Counted from the first letter of the stretch, positions 19,302 through 30,789 are shown. The stretch is 64,000 bases of DNA from Liolophura sinensis (GCF_032854445.1 NC_088302.1:19649338-19713337), one strand, 5' to 3'. The notes: generated by a model from the letters alone, not told the origin. A program made the numbers and translations.

Positions 19302-19434
19302 GCGCCATCTATGATGTTACACATGACATACAAGATAGACGGTTACACTGGGCAACCAGCGCCATCTATGTTGTTAAATACCATGTACGTGATAGATATG
19401 TACATAAGGATAACAGCGCCGTCTATGTGGTTGA
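19302..19434. repeat. three 57-bp-spaced GCGCC(A/G)TCTATG motifs in the 3' part of copy 2
   Basis: GCGCC(A/G)TCTATG starts at 19302, 19359 and 19416, exactly 57 bp apart. The intervening sequence is less conserved. On the element strand the motif reads CATAGATGGCGC, whose AGATGGCGC part fits the AGRKGGCRS half of the bilaterian CTCF core. The opposite strand has a 105-codon open frame (19145-19462) that reads it as a 19-residue repeat (GAIYDV, SAIYVV, SAVYVV). Either a regulatory or a coding reading is possible. Confidence 0.6.
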
Positions 19435-20983
19435 TCACAGTGCAGATCGCCAGAGATTATGAACGCTCTGTCCATACCTGCCAACGAGAGTGTCATATTC
19501 ATTGTAAAATTTGAGAAACTTAGAATGAAGGCGTTTGATGGAGTATCCTTGACAAACTAGTTTTTGAACTAGCAACTTGTGACGCAGATTAAAGTCATCA
19601 CAATTAATTCTTGACAAATGCTACAAGGCGAGATATGTATACGTCATATGCAGGACCCTTTGGTATATTGCTATCTAAATAAGGATAATTTACAATATCA
19701 AAATTGAAATTATCCCTTTTGTCGTAAAGGCGGCGTGAAAGGAGACCTTGTCCGTCTTTGTACAGATATAGATCCAAATAAGATGTACCATCAGGACTAT
19801 CTGTTGTCTCCTTTAAATCCAATGAAGGCGGATAGATTTCCTTCACCGCTTCAGCAATATGGGGATTATTTAACGCCGGTAGATCATCAATATACCACTT
19901 GGTAAATGAAAAGGATCGAGCTTTAAAGATATTACTTTTAAGTAATTTCTGCATATAGTCGTGTTCATATGAAAACAGGTATAGGTCTGCCAAAAGAGGC
20001 GCACAATTGGTACCCATTGGAATACCTATGCACTGTTGGTAAATGGTATCTCCGAATTTCACATAGATGTTATTAATGAGAAATTCAAGTAATTCAATAA
20101 ATAATGTAACATCCCATGAGTGGTAACCTTTATAAAGAGTAGAACTAAAGAAAGCCTTATTGCTTCTGACGTTAATGTAACGGTGACCAGTTTTAGTAAA
20201 TACCGAGACAATTAACGACGATATTCTTTCAATAAGATCTTTGTGAGGAATCGTAGTATAGAGAGTAGAGAAATCCCATGTGGATACGTCTTTGTACGGT
20301 ATATGCATATGAGCATCGAGTTCTTCTGTAAGACGCTTGGAGTTGTTAAGAATCCACATGCAGTTGACACCTGAATTTTTTGTTATGGCACAACAATACT
20401 TATTCCAAAATGACTTTACTTCTTGTAACGCTCTCGTAAATAGGGTTGACAAGAGTTTGGTGGTACAGCTTCTTGAACCTGCAATAAATCGAGCCTTGTA
20501 TGAGGATTTATGCATTATAGGAATCCAGTAAAGTTGTGGTATTTCTGTGTGACGGGTAGGTATATTTATGTGCCTTTCTTTAAGAAAGGTTTTGTGTTTG
20601 TTAAATAGTTCCTCCAGAGTACATGTAGTAGCAGAATACGTGGATGTCGTCGTAGATGCACATAGCTCTTGAACAAGAATTTGATAATAATAATTCTTGC
20701 AAATAAAGATGACATTATTAGGCGCCTTGTCTGCTACAGTGATGACAAATTTACTATGAAGGTCAGCGAGTGTTTCTTGCACAGTGGGATCCTTCAGAAC
20801 CTGTTTAACCTTAGGTAGAGCATCAATGTCTAGACGGTGTATAGTTAAACTAACTTTCTTTTTGACAATCTCAAGCCAATCGTTAAGTACCGAAGAATCC
20901 ACTTTCTCCCGTTTTGACCATTTTTTAACATACTTCTCAAGTGCCGAGATGATATTTTTTTTTGTTTGATCGAATGTTGACAT
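19435..20983 (-). pseudogene. reverse transcriptase of Naiad-like copy 2
   Basis: A 459-codon uninterrupted frame (20983-19604) carries the RT. Motifs: ISALEKYVKKWSKREK at the start; VITVADKAPNNVIFICKNYY; PQLYWIPIMHKSSYKARFIA; motif A STWDFSTLYTTIPHKDL; motif B QQCIGIPMGTNCAPLLADLY; motif C WYIDDLPALNN (YIDD); and SYLDLYLYKDGQGLLSRRLY, NFDIVNYPYLDSNIPKGPAY with VYISRL. The C-terminal end (CDDFNLRHKLLVQKLVCQGY, then FLKFYNEYDTLV) lies in another frame from about 19617 to 19435, so a single-base frameshift separates it. The catalytic Asp pair is intact. This resembles a recently active element. Confidence 0.88.
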
Positions 20984-21542
20984 TTCTCTTTTCTCTATAC
21001 TTAAGACCTCTCACAAAGAGATTCCTTAGATCATGATTCTTAATAATATTAAGGTCACCAGTCAGGACATGTTTACATTTGTCGTAGGTAAAAACTGAGG
21101 ATTCACAATCACAGTTATAGCCGCCAGAAGTATACGTCGCCAAATCGAACTCCTTGATGGCCTGGGAATAATTGAAAATTTTTGAAGCGATAGCCTTTGT
21201 ATACTCATAGGATATGCAAGGTGGCTCTTGGATATTAAAATAATTGGGCACAGCACTACGAACATCAGGTTCATTAAAGATGCGTGGTAGGTTAATTAAA
21301 TCAAGGCCACTGTCTAAATACTTTATTTTCAGAAAGAGTCGATCGTGTTGAGTTTTAATTGTAGTTACAGGGCGATACAATCGAAAATACGATATGTCTT
21401 CACACAGACGTGCAAGGTGAGGTGGAACACTAAAATTGTGTATGTTATTGGATACGTCTTGAACGACCTGTTTTAGCAAGTTCAATGCCAGTGCATATAA
21501 TACTGTGCGTAGAGCATGCATGCTATTGGTGTCATACGACAA
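20937..21542 (-). pseudogene. CxC linker domain of Naiad-like copy 2
   Basis: A 201-codon open stretch directly in phase behind the shared TGA. It contains FRLYRPVTTIKTQHDRLFLK, LDLINLPRIFNEPDVRSAVP, CISYEYTKAIASKIFNYSQA and GGYNCDCESSVFTYDKCKHV, with the CxC motif that defines the permuted Penelope-like clade, then LTGDLNIIKNHDLRNLFVRG. It runs into the wrong frame at an A9 run (about 20957-20965); one A fewer would join it to the RT frame at NIISALEKYVKKW. Confidence 0.85.
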
Positions 21543-21545
21543 TCA
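21543..21545 (-). other. in-frame TGA shared by both Naiad-like copies (copy 2)
   Basis: Same context as in copy 1: the frame ends VTVSYLV, then TGA, and LSYDTNSMHALRTVLY continues in phase. The surrounding 30 bp are identical in the two copies. Confidence 0.9.
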
Positions 21546-22437
21546 TACTAAATAGCTAACTGTAACGTGTTTGTGAATGATGTTTCTGTTGAACTTCCTC
21601 CTACCATGACTGCGAGGTCTACGTTTATGGTATTTGAATAAATTTGTTACGATGGAGTCATATGGTTGGCTAGATGTTACATTGCCGATTCCCATAACGT
21701 TATCATTCAACCCATATGGGAAGACTGAACCAATCTCTAGCACCCAGAAAAGCTCACGGACACGGATTTTACGTTCAAATTCGACATCTGTCTCATTTGT
21801 TGATGGCTAAACCGATTCTATTATTTGAATGCTGAAATGGTACCAGTCATGGTCGGAGACAGAGAAATGCTTGCCTATTAGCAATTTTTTTCTTGCGCAC
21901 AGACTTACGATGCCCGTTCACTCGTAAATGTAGTTTCTGGGCGGTCTTCCCAACATACTGCTGACTAGACTTCTTGCATGTTACCAAGTAAATACAAGTG
22001 GACGCAATACAACTTAAGTTAACGTAGGAATTAACAGAATAACATTTACCAGTCAGTGAGGAAATAAAAGTGGCGGATGTATCAAATGATGGACATGTAA
22101 GACTATTGGTATGTCCACATTTGGAAATAGTTAAATGTTTGCTTTGGGAATTCAATGTCAAACAATCGTTCAGCTGGATAGAACACGGTTTGGTGGAAAT
22201 ACCATGTTTAATGCTCTCAAATATATCCGGTATTTGGCTGGAAATGGGTCTTAGTGCAAACGATTCATTTATTGACTCGCCCTGGGAACATGCACCACTA
22301 TTCCCAGCGTTAGTCCTATGCAAATTTTTGTAGTTCATAGTTATTGGTATAATTGTGCAGAGGCCTCGCCTCGGGGTCAAAAACCACCAGCAGAATCGGG
22401 GCATGCACAGGTTATAAATATAAGCGTCAAGTCCGAC
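21546..22437 (-). pseudogene. GIY-YIG endonuclease region of Naiad-like copy 2
   Basis: The frame is open from the 5' junction to 21847, then needs a one-base correction at an A run near 21890 (one extra A compared with copy 1) to continue through HFSIQIIESV and the EFERK-type block to PYGLNDNVMGIGN. Core elements are KCGHTNSLTCPSF (copy 1 has Cys in place of the Ser, so one possible zinc ligand may be lost here), IYLVTCKKSSQQYVGKTAQK (GIY-YIG equivalent) and LHLRVNGHRKSVRKKK. The region ends at the shared TGA. By family knowledge the endonuclease nicks target DNA for integration. Confidence 0.82.
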
Positions 22438-22440
22438 AAA

Positions 22441-23440
22441 ACCCAAGCTGCGACGACAATGTTATAGTTGTCAATGATCACATGTAATTGGTGAAATACA
22501 GCCAATCGTGCAAAGAGAAGCAGCCAGCAGTTTTCAGTGATGTTGGAAAGACGCAAGGTATGTTTTAGGCCACTGACTGAATCAATATTGAAATCGTGTA
22601 CCATGCTAGATTATAGGTTGTCGATAATAAAATATGTTTATCAGTTGCGCTTTGATGGCAACTGTTTACATATTCAACATGGTGAACTAATTCAGCACGA
22701 TAAACATACTACCCCTAACCATAGGAAACTGAAGTAGCCCCAAAAAGAAAAAAAAACAGATACCCCATCACTTTTGTTCCTTATTTTGTCGTCTGTCAGT
22801 TTATCGTCAGCACAACATCTGTCGGTTATGTCAAAGCTCGCGTGGGTTCGAAATTTGGCGATGTTTAAAACGACCCACTGTACTGACAGCCTCGATATAT
22901 TTGACAAGGGCAGGTAACTGTATCAGGTTTTTAAATAGAGCGCGCTCTGTCGCTGGTTTGGGGTCATGAATGGCCGAACAAAACCTAACGCTGGAGCAAT
23001 CTCGGAGTTACATGCGATCTGAACACGGGTAAATAAAAGGCTTCTATGTTGTGTAAACCATGCACAACGTAATACGTAACTATGTAGTATTGTGGAATGC
23101 GAGCAACCTCCTGATGCAGTGTAATGTAGGAATACACATACAAATGACCACAGCATAGCTATTACAACCAAAACAGCAACGACAGTATAACAGCTCAGTT
23201 GGCAAATGGTCACACGTTACCAGTGAAAAATCCGACCTCATGTCAACTTACCTCAGGGTTTTGTGATTCTAACTGTTCATGTTAATAGGACAACCAATAA
23301 ATGAAAGTGTTTCGGCCTACATATGGCTGTGCAAATCGGCATAGATATGCTATTATGTTCGAATAGCATGCAGATGATGTCAAATATAACACGTTGGTGC
23401 GAAAAGTAGGTCACATACGATAACCTATATCGTTGCATTA
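22441..23440. other. non-coding stretch
   Basis: No gene recognised. At about 23222-23290 a fragment reads like inverted dispersed repeat family C (CCTCATGTCAACTTACCTCA, then TTCTAACTGTTCATGTTAAT). Confidence 0.4.
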
Positions 23441-23445
23441 GTGCC

Positions 23446-23655
23446 GATGGCTTCGGTGCCTCTGTGGCCTTGTAGTTCACCTTGCTAGTGCTGCACAATG
23501 ACCCACAACCCAGTACGATCGCTGTGAGTTCAACTCCAGTCTGTGGAACCTTCTTCTCCGGTTGTACGCCTAGGTTAAAAGGTTTTCCGGTTTTCTCCCA
23601 CCATAATGTTGGCCGCCGTCGCATAAGTGCTTGAGTACGGCGTAAGTCACGATGA
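23446..23655 (+). mobile_element. SINE family A, diverged near-full-length copy
   Basis: A head-like GGTGCCTCTGTGGCC, a B-box-like CTGTGAGTTCAACTCCAG, a body with CTTCTCCGGTTGTACG, and an end with CACCATAATGTTGGCCGCCG, CTTGAGTACGGCGTAA. A deletion removes the TGAAATATT part. Confidence 0.75.
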
Positions 23656-24355
23656 AAAAAATGAAACGTTACCTGCGACCATTAGGGTCTTCTTTTTTAT
23701 GGAATACGATAATAGCACAACAGTGAAAGACACAAGACAGTCCTTATCCTTATTTATTTATTTTTATTGTGAGACTTCCTCAACCTGTACACTGTCGCAA
23801 TACAATTATTCATGGTATAAATGTTGAGGAAAAGTTCAGGAGGTCGTCATATATAAGTGAAATATTCTTAATAAGCACGCCTTTTGGGCTTTACTGTTAT
23901 AGTCTAATAGTCTAACGTTATAATTAATTTGTTGTCATGGACTGTCTACATACATGCTCATACAGTGAACAATTGAAATACATTCATTTAATTTATTTAT
24001 TCATTTGATTGGTGATTTACGCTGTAATAAATACTAGGGTCTATTTAACTCGTACTGTCATATATCTGACACACATTAACTGCATATCAAGAGATAAAAA
24101 CCGTGTACGTTTCACGAATCCTTTCATATAGTTTAAAATGGAGCTGAGGCATTGCATTTTGGGGAAAAGTTGTGTCCCTTGGAACGGGGGTACTGTTCGC
24201 GTCTCGGGTCCACTTTCGCGTTCATACCCTTCTGTGCAAAATAGCTCATCGGCTCATATAATGCTCAGGTGAGATAATTATCGTTTTTCAGTTTATTTTG
24301 TCATTTGTGATATCTCTATTTTTTCCCGTTTGCATACAAATCGCTACCTATGGGA
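23656..24355. other. non-coding stretch
   Basis: AT-rich, no recognised gene. Short SINE-tail-like snippets (GTGAAATATTCTTAATAAGC near 23858 and TTTGATTGGTGATTTACGCT near 24004) are probably fragments of family A. Confidence 0.45.
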
Positions 24356-24359
24356 CCTC

Positions 24360-24597
24360 TGCTGCAGAGTACTCAGCGTTCTAGCGCATCGCATTCACTC
24401 ATGAGCCCGTCATCAACGCAGTCGCCATGAGTTCAAGTCCAGTTCATGCTGGTTTTCTCTACGACTGTACGTGGCAGCAGCTGTTGGTCGTGGCTGTTCC
24501 CCGGGATCTGCAAGATTTCTTCCTACCATAAGGCTGGTGTGTGTCTTAACTGGGCACGGCGGTCAGTACCAATCATATAGATAAATAAATAAATCGT
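24360..24597 (+). mobile_element. SINE family A, highly diverged copy
   Basis: Recognisable are GAGTTCAAGTCCAGTTCATG (B box onward), GGTTTTCTCTACGACTGTAC, GTTGGTCGTGGCTGTTCCCC, TACCATAAGGCTGG and an AGATAAATAAATAAAT tail. Strong divergence suggests great age. Confidence 0.65.
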
Positions 24598-24609
24598 TAT
24601 TTAAACTTT

Positions 24610-24885
24610 ATGATGTAGTGTTTTACTATTATACATGTTAATGTAATTCTAGACCAGTCTAATACATTGCAATTAACTTTACTACATGATTTACCCAATT
24701 CTGCTTGAGCCATGCAAGTTGCTATTGGAGACGTATAAGTTGTTATTACTTAAGCGATTCCATGAACTGTCAGAATAAAGCCTTAATTGAGGTCAATTGA
24801 CAAGAGGCTGCATTTCGCCGATTGTGTGTGACCATAAACCATCAGTATATCGCAGTGAATTTTACGTGATACCGCTGCATAGTAA
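24610..24885 (+). repeat. dispersed repeat family C copy
   Basis: Ordered phrases shared with the 14.66 kb copy: TAATTCTAGACCAGTCTAAT, ACATTGCAATTAACTTTACT, CAATTCTGCTTGAGCCATG, TGAACTGTCAGAATAAAGCC, TCAATTGACAAGAGGCTGCA. Confidence 0.65.
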
Positions 24886-26850
24886 AACATGATGGACCGT
24901 ACTATCCATGTTGAGACTGCAACCGTAGCATTTTATATAAGGCCTAAATTCTCCTCCAAATAAGCAGTTCACTTAGATATCCTGAAATCAAAGCCCCTCC
25001 CCTGTATCAACCCTGATGCCTTCGCTGAGATGACATCCAACATTTAACATTGCAAGTTTGTTTTTCTAGCTAAGGTGTCCCACGAAAAGGTGACCAGAAC
25101 CCTCATATAGTTTAAAAGGCGAGGGAGCACCAAAAATGTGTATGCATCGATAAAGTATAACAATACAAAGTTTCAACAGCGTACCTTTTCATTTTTTTTA
25201 ATGTTCCATAACCGGGATATCACAGTTCAAAATATACAAAATCACACATTCACTTGATTTACAAAGTTACCCTGCAAGCACGTCAGAAAAAAATGTCTGT
25301 AGCCGTATGGGTTTGTATCCACCCCTGTTCCAGTTTGTGAAAATAAACAGGGTTATATTATTTGTCGTTTTTTTTTGTAAAATTCGAATCGCACGAACTC
25401 ACATTTGACTGCTCAGTTTAAACTTGAAGGTAGTTAATCCAAGGGAAGGGACATTTAATACTCCAGTGAGCCTCACTGTATATTTCTCTCGTTGTGAAGT
25501 AAAACGAGCATAAAGAGAGGCGCATATGGCTTTATATCAGTGCTAGGCATCATAATCCTTTACACTCTCAGTACGTCACTGGCACCACTAGACAATTTTT
25601 ACAGAATTCTTGGGATATCGCGAGGTCACTATGGTCAGGGCGATGAATCAGGAAGTTTGTCGAAAAACAAAAAAACTCTTTTGTCCGCTTTGGTGTCTAA
25701 TAATAGTGTATTAATTTGCATTTCCCTTATATCCAAAACTATGTACAGCACGATTCTCTTTATAGCTCTGTGATTAGGCCTACATCAACAACGTTACACT
25801 CAGCGGTTCAAGACGAAGGCCTATGTATTTTATTTCGCACGTGATGAGGCCTAGGTGTTTTGCACTGCTTTAGGTCTGAGAAGTCATTCAGTAAAAATTT
25901 ACCGACTGTCTTTCCGTGAATTTACATAATCAACATTATCATAATCAGGATTAGTGTCCATATTTAACTGTTTGTCTAAGTATAAAGATATAACCTGTTT
26001 AACAGTATGTCACAATTAGAGCCTGTAAGAAACGTAATTATGACTTCAAAAATCCACCAAAACGACATATTTACCACCCTAGCCGATCTCTAGCCGGCCG
26101 TCTGGTAAAGCTCGGCGGGTGACGTCATAGATAGTCAACCCAAATATAGTTGGCCTGTCTAACCTTGGAATTCGTATCAAAACGATGTCATTTTCAAGAT
26201 GGATTCGAGGTACACAGAAGCAAATATACTGCCGCATTAATTTGAACCCATAGTGGACGACGTTTAAGTTCAGATTTATGTCACTGACATTTCTGGTTAG
26301 ACTTCAGATTCCGAGTTTTCAGACGTTGAATTTGATCTTTGTCCGGGCATTTTCAACCGCCCTGGCAATACCGACTGGTAAGCTATATCCGTATCCTATG
26401 TTACACTATAGGTCTACATTTCGCGTGTATATCAGATCTAATATTTACTATTCTTTCCTTCTGTCCGCTTCACAATAAATATCATTCTATTCTCTGAGAG
26501 GATTTACTTTAAAAATGGGTTGGTGGGAAATAATATTAGTGCATTTAATCAAGCCAATACTGAAAAAAATTCTTACAACTCTTTAATTTTCCTATGGCCG
26601 GAATTACTTAAGCACGCCAAACAGATACATGTATTATGAAGGGTGGCTTTAATCCTGTTTTGTTTTCTACGATGTCGCTAATCATCGTAATTTGGATCAG
26701 AGATTAAAACAATGAGGGGTGGATTATCACTATGTAAGATAGCTTTCGCACCTATCCTGAGCAGTATTCAGAGGGATGTCACTTGTATTCACACCTTTGA
26801 TGTATAATTATCTTATATAGATATATCTTATGTTATATAACAAATCTTTG
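24886..26850. other. non-coding stretch, nothing recognised
   Basis: About 2 kb of AT-rich sequence. Open frames here are short and show no domain. No repeat family was recognised. Confidence 0.4.
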
Positions 26851-26853
26851 TCG

Positions 26854-27043
26854 GGATGGCGGAAGTTGGGATTAGAAATCCTTTCGGACAGCTAAATTTT
26901 AACAGCAGGGAGGAAAAATTCGGCTTTAAATATTTAAAGCCGAACTTTTCCTCCCTGCTGTTAAAATTTAAAGCCGAACTTTTCCTCGCTGCTGTTAAAA
27001 TTTAGCTGTCCGCCAGGATTTCTAATCCCAATTCATGCCATCC
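26854..27043. mobile_element. fold-back (inverted repeat) element, MITE-like, with internal duplication in one arm
   Basis: The left arm (26854-26930) and the right arm (26934-27043) are inverted copies: GGGATTAGAAATCCT, GGACAGCTAAATTTTAACAG and GGAGGAAAA(A/G)TTCGGCTTTAAA occur in both. The right arm contains the AAATTTTAACAGCAG..GAGGAAAAGTTCGGCTTT block twice, about 35 bp each. The arms are nearly adjacent (a central TAAATATTTA), so the single strand would fold into a long hairpin. No transposase is encoded. Confidence 0.85.
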
Positions 27044-27457
27044 GTGAACCCATGCTTTCCTGAGGGTCAAATCGTCTGGAAACTTTTAAAAACCAACCCC
27101 AGAGTTCTTCAGCGACCTGTTTTTAAAACCGTATGCAGAACAGTAAACCATTTCGTGGAGAAATTCGATATAATAGTACTTGTTGTCACTTGTGTGGCTT
27201 TTAACACTGAACTATATGGCGAAGGAGATTCGGTGGAGATAACCGAATGTTGGTGGAAAAACTGCATAAACCCAGCGTCATTATCCAGTGATTTTAATGC
27301 CATATTTCTCAAATTACTGTACTTTTTCCAATATCTTTTTCACTCAATTTAACAACATATACAGGAGTAGCTACATAACCAGTCTGGACACTAATCATTT
27401 AATCAATATTAGTGTTGTAATTGTTGGTAGCATCCTCTCTGAATCAGATGGTTAAAT

Positions 27458-27666
27458 TTATTTATCTGTTCGGTGTGTTTCGCGGTTTTCAAAAATATTT
27501 TAATGCGGCCAGCACTAAAGGTGATAGGAAAGCGGACTGAGCCCGGGGAACCCACCACCATCCACAGGTTGTTGCAAGACCTTCCCTAGTACGACCGGAG
27601 AGGTAGCCAGCATGAGACCTATACTTACAGCGATCGCACTGGTGAGAAGCTCTTGAGTCACTAAGA
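27458..27666 (-). mobile_element. SINE family A, diverged copy
   Basis: Plus view from the tail: TTTATTTATCTGTTCGGTGT, GCGGCCAGCACTAAAGGTGA, GAGCCCGGGGAACCCACCAC, CATCCACAGGTTGTTGCAAG, GACCGGAGAGGTAGCCAGCA and GGTGAGAAGCTCTTGAGTCA. Confidence 0.8.
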
Positions 27667-27870
27667 TGGTTAAAGCGCCGTCACGCCGCAGCCATCGGGC
27701 CTTCAACCCGTGAGATCGCGTGTTCTAATCACGAGGTTTGTCAGCTACCTGGCGAAGGTTCGTGGTTACTGAATAAGGGCATTCCGACTCCCTCCACCCA
27801 TAAAGTGCCGCCATGCATATATGTGAAATATTCTTGAGCACGTCGTTAATAATTCATACACCAATAGCTG
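27667..27870 (+). mobile_element. SINE-like unit with another tRNA-like head and family A tail
   Basis: The head ATGGTTAAAGCGCC and the B-box-like GATCGCGTGTTCTAATCACG differ from family A. The 3' part (TATATGTGAAATATTCTTGA, GCACGTCGTTAATAATTCAT) is the shared tail domain. It sits head-to-head with the preceding SINE. Confidence 0.5.
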
Positions 27871-28970
27871 GATCCATGTTCCATACATTCTTTGCATAAA
27901 ATTTAACAAACATACGCATTCGTATCAGAAACAATGGTTGGCATAGTTATTATTTTTGCTGATATCATTTCCCGCCTCGTCACATAATGTTGGCATCTCT
28001 GTCCACAAAGCCTCACTGATGGCAATGGTCGGCAACAGAGAGCGATATTGTAGAACCCTTATATATACAGGCAGTTATTACACCAGTTACAGAACTATAT
28101 CCAGCGGTCACCGAGATGACTGAAATGCACCGATAACAGAAAGCAGTTTCCTTGACGACAGCCATACCATCTCCGTCTATTTTTACCTTCAGTGCTGAAG
28201 ATCATTTTACGAATTGGCTCTCCTCAATTCCTCGGTGGGGTTCGTCGCTGGTGTCTTGTCGTTCAGACGATAGGATGTGCATAAAGCTTCACCACTATAT
28301 AATACTGCCTTCTCCATTGAATACGCCCTAACATACGCTTGTAATGTTTTTCATGGGTTTTAAAAGTATCAATATTGGGAGACGTGCGATAAATATTTCG
28401 TGTATTTGAGGTGTTAACTGCCGCAGGGTACATTTGTTACATGTTGTCCATTGCTCTGTTTACAGAGATAGGCTGAGGAATAAGTGCTCAACACAGGTCT
28501 GTTTATGTATACGAGTCTGGTACCTTGTCCTGCAGCATAATGCGCTATCCAGACTGGGGCTCATTATTATTCATAAGCACTGATCTACTGTGTTCATTGG
28601 CCAATTTTTGTCTGCCCGTCCATCAGTCGGTGGCAAGGGCATGTCCTGAATCCCGGTAGATCTGTGTAATTATACTCTTTAAACAATGACCACATTGCCT
28701 CTGCGTCAATCAGCTTTGAGCAAACTTAATTTGCAACTGCTCCACAAGGTCAATACAAATTCATTTTCACCCAATTTAGATACAATAGTAGCCATTTCAC
28801 AGCGGTGGGATTCTTACATGCGTGGAGCTTGCAGCTATATATATACATCGACAAATTTTCACCACAGCCTTACTCACGGACAAGCTAAAGGTATACCTAT
28901 CTTGTACTTGAAAGGCGTAGCTGCAGTGTCTTTCGAGGTGAATGGATATAATATAATTAAAGACGTACGT
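27871..28970. other. non-coding stretch, nothing recognised
   Basis: No gene, RNA or repeat recognised. A 97-codon open frame at 28686-28979 has no recognisable domain. Confidence 0.4.
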
Positions 28971-28976
28971 ACCACG

Positions 28977-29285
28977 TAGAGAGTAAGACCAGAGCAGTGT
29001 GATAGCTGGTAAATGGTCATAGGCCTACGTAACTGATGAAATACAGCCTCTTGTCAATTTACCTCGATCAGGGTTTTATTCTAACTGTTCATGTCGATGA
29101 ATAAATGGTAGCAATTTACACGCACCCCAGCACCATGGCTTGAGCAGAATTAGGTAAAAAAAAATAACAAAAAAATACAGTGATGTTAATTGTGATTTTT
29201 TAGACGTCACTGGTTTAGAATTATTCAGAATGCTGTTTTGTCATCTTATTTAACATACAGTCACATTAAAACAATGACAAGGGAT
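28977..29285 (-). repeat. dispersed repeat family C, inverted copy
   Basis: Plus view: AGAGTAAGACCAGAGCAGTG TGATAGC at one end, then CCTCTTGTCAATTTAC, CCATGGCTTGAGCAGAATTA, TTAATTGTGATTTTTTAGAC and AACATACAGTCACATTAAAA. These are reverse complements, in reverse order, of the blocks in the 14.66 and 24.6 kb copies. Confidence 0.65.
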
Positions 29286-29574
29286 AGGCTTACGCGGCTG
29301 TGTTATTCGGTAGCAAGAGTTCTGCACATCTGCAAAGTGAAGATGTCGCCCGAGTTGATATCGCAAATGTGACACTGTCACATAAGTGCGGGTTATGCAG
29401 GTGTAAGTTTACAGGGTGTGTGACATCCTGGGATTGCATTTCAAGGACACCTGCTGCTTCACTTTACCTCAAACAAGCCGCTTGCTTCAGAGGTGCTGTC
29501 ATAGTCTCTACAGCACATGCACCGCTGGCTATGTTTGGGCTACATCTCTGCCATCACTTGCATATTTTGTACTT

Positions 29575-29833
29575 ATGTATTTATTTGATTGGTGTTTTAC
29601 GCCGTACTCAAGAATATTTCACTTATACAACTGTGGCCAGCATTATATTGTGGAAGGAAACCGGACAGAGCCGGAGGAAACTCATCCACAGGGTTCTCCC
29701 GGACCTTTCCACGTACGGCCGGAGAGGAAGCCAGTTTGTGCTGGACTTAAACCCACAGCAACTGTATTGGTGAGAGGCTCCTGGGTCATTGGGCCACGCT
29801 GGCACGCTAACCACCTCGGCCATGGACGCCCCA
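29575..29833 (-). mobile_element. SINE family A, full-length copy
   Basis: Plus view: TTATTTGATTGGTGTTTTAC, GCCGTACTCAAGAATATTTC, GGCCAGCATTATATTGTGG, CCACGTACGGCCGGAGAGGA, GTGCTGGACTTAAACCCACA (B box), CGCTAACCACCTCGGCCATG and GACGCCCC (head end). Confidence 0.88.
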
Positions 29834-30780
29834 CAAATTTTGCACATAATCTTGAATAACGCCTAGGTCAATTGAGTCACGATTATAAGACAGGAAGCAA
29901 AAACTGGCTCAACCTCTGTTACTGTTAATACTTGATATGATTTTAACTGACACTAAAACAATTTTAATGATGGGTGCTGATTAAGCAGTTCCGCGCGAGG
30001 ACAAGCTTAGGCATACGGGCGTCGCAGTGGCCCCAAAGATCAGCCTTGTCTATAGTGGTAGCAGAGATGAAAACCCAGTGCAGAAAGCCGTACATACGCT
30101 GTAAGGAGTATGAGGTGTCATGTGTCATTCGATGTACCCTAACCACAACACCATCGATCCAGGATTGTCTGCGCGTGAGCCTCCGTTAGAAGTAGATAGC
30201 GTCTACAGCGCATTTCTCAGGAAGACAAGAGTACAAGAAGAGCTGAGTTTTATACGTTCATATTAATTTCCTGTTGTTAGGGCTTAATAGCACTTTATAT
30301 ACTCGGTTTTCCTTTGACAGTGCTCTCAAGTGAGGCCACTCTGTAATGGGATTTTCTTTGTAGCCACTAACTCCTGGCTCAATAACCTGTAGATTAATGG
30401 GAAGGCCATTAGATTGCTAGATCCTTCTTGACACAAACGCTCTGCGCATATCTCTGCCTCTGGTAATTTTGTCTTGACCAGGTGTAGACCTTGACCCATA
30501 TTTAATAAACACCTTAAAACTTAAGTCAAACTTAAGTTAAATGCTTCACTTTAGGAGGTTTGAAATGTGCACACCGATTCTTTTCGCCGATTCGAGTTTT
30601 TTCATGTTCTGAGTTAGGCTCTCTAAGCACCTGCAATTTATGAATTGAGAATTAAGTTGCTTAATAACTTACACGCCATGACTCAGATAGTCCACGCCAT
30701 CCTCCAACCAGACAATTAATCGAAAAACAAAATAATCATAATCCGTAAAATTTAATAACGGCATAGCTGAGATATTAATT
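29834..30780. other. non-coding stretch, nothing recognised
   Basis: AT-rich spacer without recognised genes or repeats. Confidence 0.4.
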
Positions 30781-30789
30781 CAAATGAAG

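Larger units (their letters stand above)
18981..22437 (-). mobile_element. Naiad-like Penelope-like retroelement, copy 2 (longer, frameshifted)
   Basis: The domain order from 5' to 3' on the minus strand is GIY-YIG endonuclease (about 22437-21600), CxC linker (about 21542-20940) and reverse transcriptase (about 20983-19435), then about 450 bp of 3' sequence. It keeps the codons that copy 1 lost to TAA. Its defects are three single-base frameshifts (near 21890, near 20960, both in A runs, and near 19610) plus the shared in-frame TGA at 21543-21545. The sequence upstream of 22437 is unrelated to the family 5' region, so it is 5' truncated. Few private stops suggest that it is younger or better preserved than copy 1. 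Confidence 0.88.

Noticed and set aside
27035-27352. 105-residue frame beside the fold-back element
   Set aside because: Starts within the fold-back arm, no recognised domain, and ends in AT-rich sequence.
29300-29859. Overlapping 157- and 147-residue frames
   Set aside because: Both run through the SINE copy at 29.58-29.83 kb and have no independent support.
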